DNA from: Berkiella sp963829835
Lineage (GTDB): Bacteria; Pseudomonadota; Gammaproteobacteria; Berkiellales; Berkiellaceae
DNA length: 64,000 nucleotides
Assembly (NCBI GenBank): GCA_963829835.1
Contig: CAWHKC010000004.1
Coordinates: forward strand, 1,984,001-2,048,000
Direction: 5' to 3'
A model generated the notes under the pieces. That model was given only the letters and a program-made list of their open reading frames with translations. It did no database searches and was not told the origin of the DNA. The translations under genes and the position numbers were made by a program. Position 1 is the stretch's first letter. Every line of letters begins with the position of its first letter. Below, piece after piece: positions 60,633 through 64,000 of this stretch.

Positions 60633-62069
60633 CTACGATAGTTTTTTCTTCAGTAAATCATTCACTTGCGCAGGATTAGCTTTACCCTTGGTCGCCTTCA
60701 TCACTTGTCCTACCAAGAATCCAAAGACTTTGTCTTTACCAGAACGATACTCAGCAACTTGATCGGCATTGGCGGCGAGCACTTCATCAATCGCTTTTTC
60801 GATAGCACCAAAATCGGTGACTTGTTTTAAGCCTTGTTTTTCAATGATGTCATCCGCTGAATCACCCTTAGTCCACATTTCTTCAAACACGGTTTTCGCA
60901 ATTTTGCCTGAAATGGTGTTATCAATAATACGATTCAACAATTGCCCTAATTGCTCTGCGTTAACAGGGGTTTTCGCGAGCTCTAATCCCGCTTTGTTCA
61001 ATGCGCCTAACAAATCGCCCATTACCCAGTTAGCGGCCAATTTGGGATCTTTTTTGTTGGTTGTTTTCACAACCGTTTCATAATAAGCGGCCAAATCTCT
61101 GTCGGCGGTTAACACGCCCGCATCATAGGCCTTTAAACCATACTCATCGACGAAACGTTGCCGTTTTTGCGCTGGTAATTCAGGTAGTGTTTTCTTCACG
61201 TCATTAATGAATGCATCATCAATCACAACGGGAAGCAGATCAGGATCAGGGAAGTAGCGATAATCATTAGCTTCTTCTTTATCACGCATGGGGCGGTTAC
61301 GTTGTTTTACCGGATCCCATAGCATGGTTTGTTGTATGATTTTGCCACCACCTTCAATGACTTCAATTTGTCTTTGAATCTCATAATTGATAGCTTGTTC
61401 AACAAAGCGAAAGGAGTTGATATTTTTGGTTTCAGTACGCGTACCCAATTTGGATTCACCCATGGGTCGAACGGAGACGTTGGCATCGCAGCGGAATGAT
61501 CCTTCTTGCATGTTGCCATCACAAATGTCTAAATAAACCACTAACGAATGCAGCGTTTTTAGATAAGCCACAGCCTCAACAGCAGAACGCATATCAGGCT
61601 CTGACACAATTTCTAAAAGTGGTGTGCCGGCGCGATTTAAATCGATACCGGTTTGATGTGCAAATTCTTCATGCAAAGATTTGCCCGCATCTTCTTCTAA
61701 ATGCGCACGCGTAATTCCAATACGTTTAGTTTGATTTTCACCAAATTCAATATCCAAATGACCATTATGAACAATCGGCAATTCATATTGGCTGATCTGA
61801 TAACCTTTAGGTAAATCAGGATAGAAATAATTTTTTCTCGCAAAAACGGATCGATGCGCAATCTGACTGTTGGTGGCAAGTCCAAGCAGCGCCGCCATGC
61901 GCACCACTTCTTTATTCAACACAGGGAGCACACCCGGGAATCCCAGATCGACCGCGCAAGCTTGTGTATTGGGAGGCGCACCAAATTCCGTTGAGGCACC
62001 TGAAAATATTTTTGTGCGCGTTTTAAGTTGCGCGTGAACTTCTAAACCGATTACGACTTCCCATTGCAT
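60633..62069 (-). CDS. gatB: Asp/Glu-tRNA amidotransferase subunit B
   Basis: GatB, with GatA and GatC, converts misacylated Asp-tRNA-Asn and Glu-tRNA-Gln to the amides. The start is MQWEVVIGLEVHAQLKT, with TKIFSGAS and YFYPDLPKGYQISQ, and the C-terminal YqeY-like tRNA-binding domain is complete (FGFLVGQVMKATKGKANP). GGAGAAG lies upstream of the ATG at 62069. At 478 residues it is normal. It follows gatA after 153 bases that contain a large hairpin. Confidence 0.97.
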   Translation of the reverse strand: MQWEVVIGLEVHAQLKTRTKIFSGASTEFGAPPNTQACAVDLGFPGVLPVLNKEVVRMAALLGLATNSQIAHRSVFARKNYFYPDLPKGYQISQYELPIVHNGHLDIEFGENQTKRIGITRAHLEEDAGKSLHEEFAHQTGIDLNRAGTPLLEIVSEPDMRSAVEAVAYLKTLHSLVVYLDICDGNMQEGSFRCDANVSVRPMGESKLGTRTETKNINSFRFVEQAINYEIQRQIEVIEGGGKIIQQTMLWDPVKQRNRPMRDKEEANDYRYFPDPDLLPVVIDDAFINDVKKTLPELPAQKRQRFVDEYGLKAYDAGVLTADRDLAAYYETVVKTTNKKDPKLAANWVMGDLLGALNKAGLELAKTPVNAEQLGQLLNRIIDNTISGKIAKTVFEEMWTKGDSADDIIEKQGLKQVTDFGAIEKAIDEVLAANADQVAEYRSGKDKVFGFLVGQVMKATKGKANPAQVNDLLKKKLS

Positions 62070-62120
62070 GCTGGGCTTCTCCTATAATTTTTTTTGCTGC
62101 AGTTGGCATTCAGTGCCAAG

Positions 62121-62202
62121 GGAGAGGCTTACCTTTGTGTACTCGCTACTCCCATCCCCCCGTGGGACCCCAGTAGCTGCGTTCACAAAGGTAAGCCTCT
62201 CC
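62121..62202. repeat. Perfect 19-bp inverted repeat in the gatA-gatB gap
   Basis: GGAGAGGCTTACCTTTGTG (62121-62139) is exactly complementary to 62184-62202. The 44-base interior holds a second stem (CTACT with AGTAG, CCCAT/GTGGG). It can fold as a long hairpin in the gatCAB transcript. It may be a mobile palindromic unit or an attenuator. Confidence 0.85.
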
Positions 62203-62222
62203 TTTAAATTTCCACCATTTTG

Positions 62223-63686
62223 TTAAGCACAAGACTTTGGAATTTGTTTGTGCCAATCAGTTTCTTGTTGATACATATGGGCCGCGTTTAATAAGGCGCT
62301 TTCATCAAAATGTTTACCGGTTAATTGAATGCCAATCGGTAAATCATTCACAAAACCTGCTGGAATACTTAAACCCGGTAATCCTGCCAAATTGGTGGCA
62401 ATAGTGTAGATATCGGATAGATACATACTCACCGGATCATCTGTTTTTTCACCAATTTTAAAGGCAGGTGTTGGCGTGGTTGGTCCAATCAGCAGATCGA
62501 CTTGTTCAAAAGCGCGTTTAAAATCATCTGCGATTAATTTTCTAACCTTTTGAGCTTTCAAGTAATAAGCATCATAGTAACCAGATGAAAGGGCATAAGT
62601 ACCAACCATGATGCGGCGTTTAACTTCATCACCAAAACCTTCGGCGCGTGAACGTTTGTATAAATCTTCTAAATCGCGTGGGTTTTCGCAGCGATGACCA
62701 AATCGTACGCCATCAAAGCGGGACAAATTGGATGAGCATTCAGCAGAAGCAACCACATAGTAAACTGAAATGGATAACGGGCTTGAGGGCAGAGACACTT
62801 CTTTGATGTGAGCGCCAAGTTTTTCAAAAACACCAATCGCTTCTTGTATGCGTGCTTGAACTGTTTTATCTAAACCATTTTCAAAATATTCTTTGGGAAC
62901 GCCAAGGGTTTTGCCAGCAAGTGTCGCATTGAGTGATTTTGTGTAATCAGGTACAGGCGTATCAACGCTGGTTGAATCAAGTGGATCAAATCCAGACATC
63001 GCATTGAGCAACATCGCCACATCTTGCGCCGTTTGCGCAAAAGGACCACCTTGATCAAGGCTTGATGCAAAGGCAATCATGCCATAGCGTGAAACGCGAC
63101 CATAGGTTGGTTTTAAGCCTGTTATGCCACAAAGTGCTGCTGGTTGGCGAATCGATCCACCGGTATCGGTACCGGTCGAGCAGGGTGCTAAACGTGCGGC
63201 AACCGCTGCCGCAGAACCACCAGATGATCCCCCAGGCACCGTTTGAATATCCCAAGGATTTTTTACGGGACCATAAAAACTATTTTCATTGGAGGAACCC
63301 ATGGCAAATTCATCCATGTTGGTTTTGCCTAACATTACCATGCCGGCTTTATCGACTTGGGTGACCATAGTTGAATTGTAAGGTGCAATAAAATTATCCA
63401 GCATTTTTGAGCCACAACTGGTTTTAATACCTTTGGTGCAAAAAATATCTTTATGCGCAATCGGCACTCCCATTAGGGGGCCCACATTGCCTTGTTTGCG
63501 TTGTTCGTCACATTGTTTTGCTTTTTCAAGTGCGCTTTGAGCGGTGACCGTAATAAAACTGTTATAGGTTTTGTCTAATCGAGCGATGCGGTCCAGATAG
63601 GCTTGGGTGACTTCAACACTTGAAAAGGTTTTTTTTGCCAAGCCTTCAGACAGTTCTGCCAATGTCATGTTATGGATATTTGTCAT
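62223..63686 (-). CDS. gatA: Asp/Glu-tRNA amidotransferase subunit A
   Basis: GatA is the amidase that releases ammonia from glutamine and passes it to GatB. The amidase triad Lys79 (IAHKDIF), Ser154 (PGGSSGGSAA) and Ser178 (TDTGGSIRQPA) is present, and the length of 487 matches the family. It starts 6 bases after gatC on the minus strand. The sequence is intact, with no unusual insert. Confidence 0.97.
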   Translation of the reverse strand: MTNIHNMTLAELSEGLAKKTFSSVEVTQAYLDRIARLDKTYNSFITVTAQSALEKAKQCDEQRKQGNVGPLMGVPIAHKDIFCTKGIKTSCGSKMLDNFIAPYNSTMVTQVDKAGMVMLGKTNMDEFAMGSSNENSFYGPVKNPWDIQTVPGGSSGGSAAAVAARLAPCSTGTDTGGSIRQPAALCGITGLKPTYGRVSRYGMIAFASSLDQGGPFAQTAQDVAMLLNAMSGFDPLDSTSVDTPVPDYTKSLNATLAGKTLGVPKEYFENGLDKTVQARIQEAIGVFEKLGAHIKEVSLPSSPLSISVYYVVASAECSSNLSRFDGVRFGHRCENPRDLEDLYKRSRAEGFGDEVKRRIMVGTYALSSGYYDAYYLKAQKVRKLIADDFKRAFEQVDLLIGPTTPTPAFKIGEKTDDPVSMYLSDIYTIATNLAGLPGLSIPAGFVNDLPIGIQLTGKHFDESALLNAAHMYQQETDWHKQIPKSCA

Positions 63687-63692
63687 GAGAAA

Positions 63693-63986
63693 TTAACCTT
63701 CAATCACTTTTGGAACAAGGTAGAGACCTGCCTCAGTTTCGGGTGCAATCGACTGAAACAATTCACGTTGATTGGTTTCTGTTACCACATCTTCACGCAT
63801 TCTTTGGGTCAAATCTTCCATTGGATGGGCCATTGGAACGATGTTATCTGTTTGTGCTTCATTTAGCTTATCAACCAAACCCATGATGTTTGAAAGTTTG
63901 CTTGCATACAACGGGATCTGCTCTTCAGCTAGTGTCAATCTTGCGAGATGCGCAATTTTTTCGACTTCGTTGCGATCTAAAGGCAT
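63693..63986 (-). CDS. gatC: Asp/Glu-tRNA amidotransferase subunit C
   Basis: GatC is the 97-residue belt that stabilises the GatA-GatB complex. It begins MPLDRNEVEKIAHLARLTL and has MAHPMEDLTQRMREDVV and APETEAGLYLVPKVIEG, all typical. GGGAG lies 5 bases before the ATG at 63986. It is the first gene of gatCAB; its promoter lies beyond the window edge. Confidence 0.96.
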   Translation of the reverse strand: MPLDRNEVEKIAHLARLTLAEEQIPLYASKLSNIMGLVDKLNEAQTDNIVPMAHPMEDLTQRMREDVVTETNQRELFQSIAPETEAGLYLVPKVIEG

Positions 63987-64000
63987 AATAACTCCCTTAA

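Overview
The window looks like a chromosomal segment of an AT-rich gammaproteobacterium, most likely of the order Legionellales (an intracellular or amoeba-associated lifestyle, for example Berkiella- or Coxiella-like; this is inference). The evidence is the classical gammaproteobacterial block hemA-prfA-prmC next to lolB-ispE-tRNA-Gln-prs-rplY-pth-ychF, the gatCAB operon, and many eukaryote-like or effector-like proteins (ankyrin repeats, coiled coils, low-complexity repeats, cryptic toxin-like domains) between the housekeeping genes.

Layout. Positions 1-9400 are an accessory region: a proline-repeat protein, a DauR/YheO-type regulator followed by a broken phzF-like gene, a pseudogene with internal stops, an ankyrin protein, other orphan proteins, a tautomerase, and a 543-residue protein with a YopJ-like catalytic His-Asp-Gln-Cys pattern. 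Positions 9590-20964 hold a succinate-semialdehyde dehydrogenase, orphans, a REP-associated tyrosine transposase with its scattered GGATGTCC repeats, a coiled-coil protein, a RAP-domain protein, a MenI-like thioesterase, a GNAT acetyltransferase and a three-repeat orphan whose repeat unit recurs in the first gene of the window. Positions 20954-24239 are a regulator divergent from a cyanide-insensitive-type cytochrome bd operon (cydA, cydB and a small third subunit). Positions 24175-27357 are two orphan effector-like genes with an identical N-terminal leader.

Positions 27697-39355 are housekeeping genes: translation (ychF, pth, rplY, tRNA-Gln, prfA, prmC), PRPP synthesis (prs), isoprenoids (ispE), envelope (lolB, an L,D-transpeptidase, a TPR protein) and haem (hemA). 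Positions 39368-46478 are a lipid or glycolipid-like biosynthetic cluster: ketoacyl synthase III, metallo-hydrolase and adenylate-forming enzyme on +, convergent with a reductase/epimerase, a GT21-like glycosyltransferase, an alpha/beta-hydrolase and a UGT-like glycosyltransferase on -. Positions 46593-48959 are an M48 protease and a DUF898 membrane protein.

Positions 49160-59875 carry the most striking genes: a 3218-residue protein with a SecA-like ATPase motor buried in its middle, followed by a 305-residue acidic protein with two ubiquitin-binding-like helical motifs. The window closes with a small orphan, several dispersed repeats and gatB-gatA-gatC on the minus strand.
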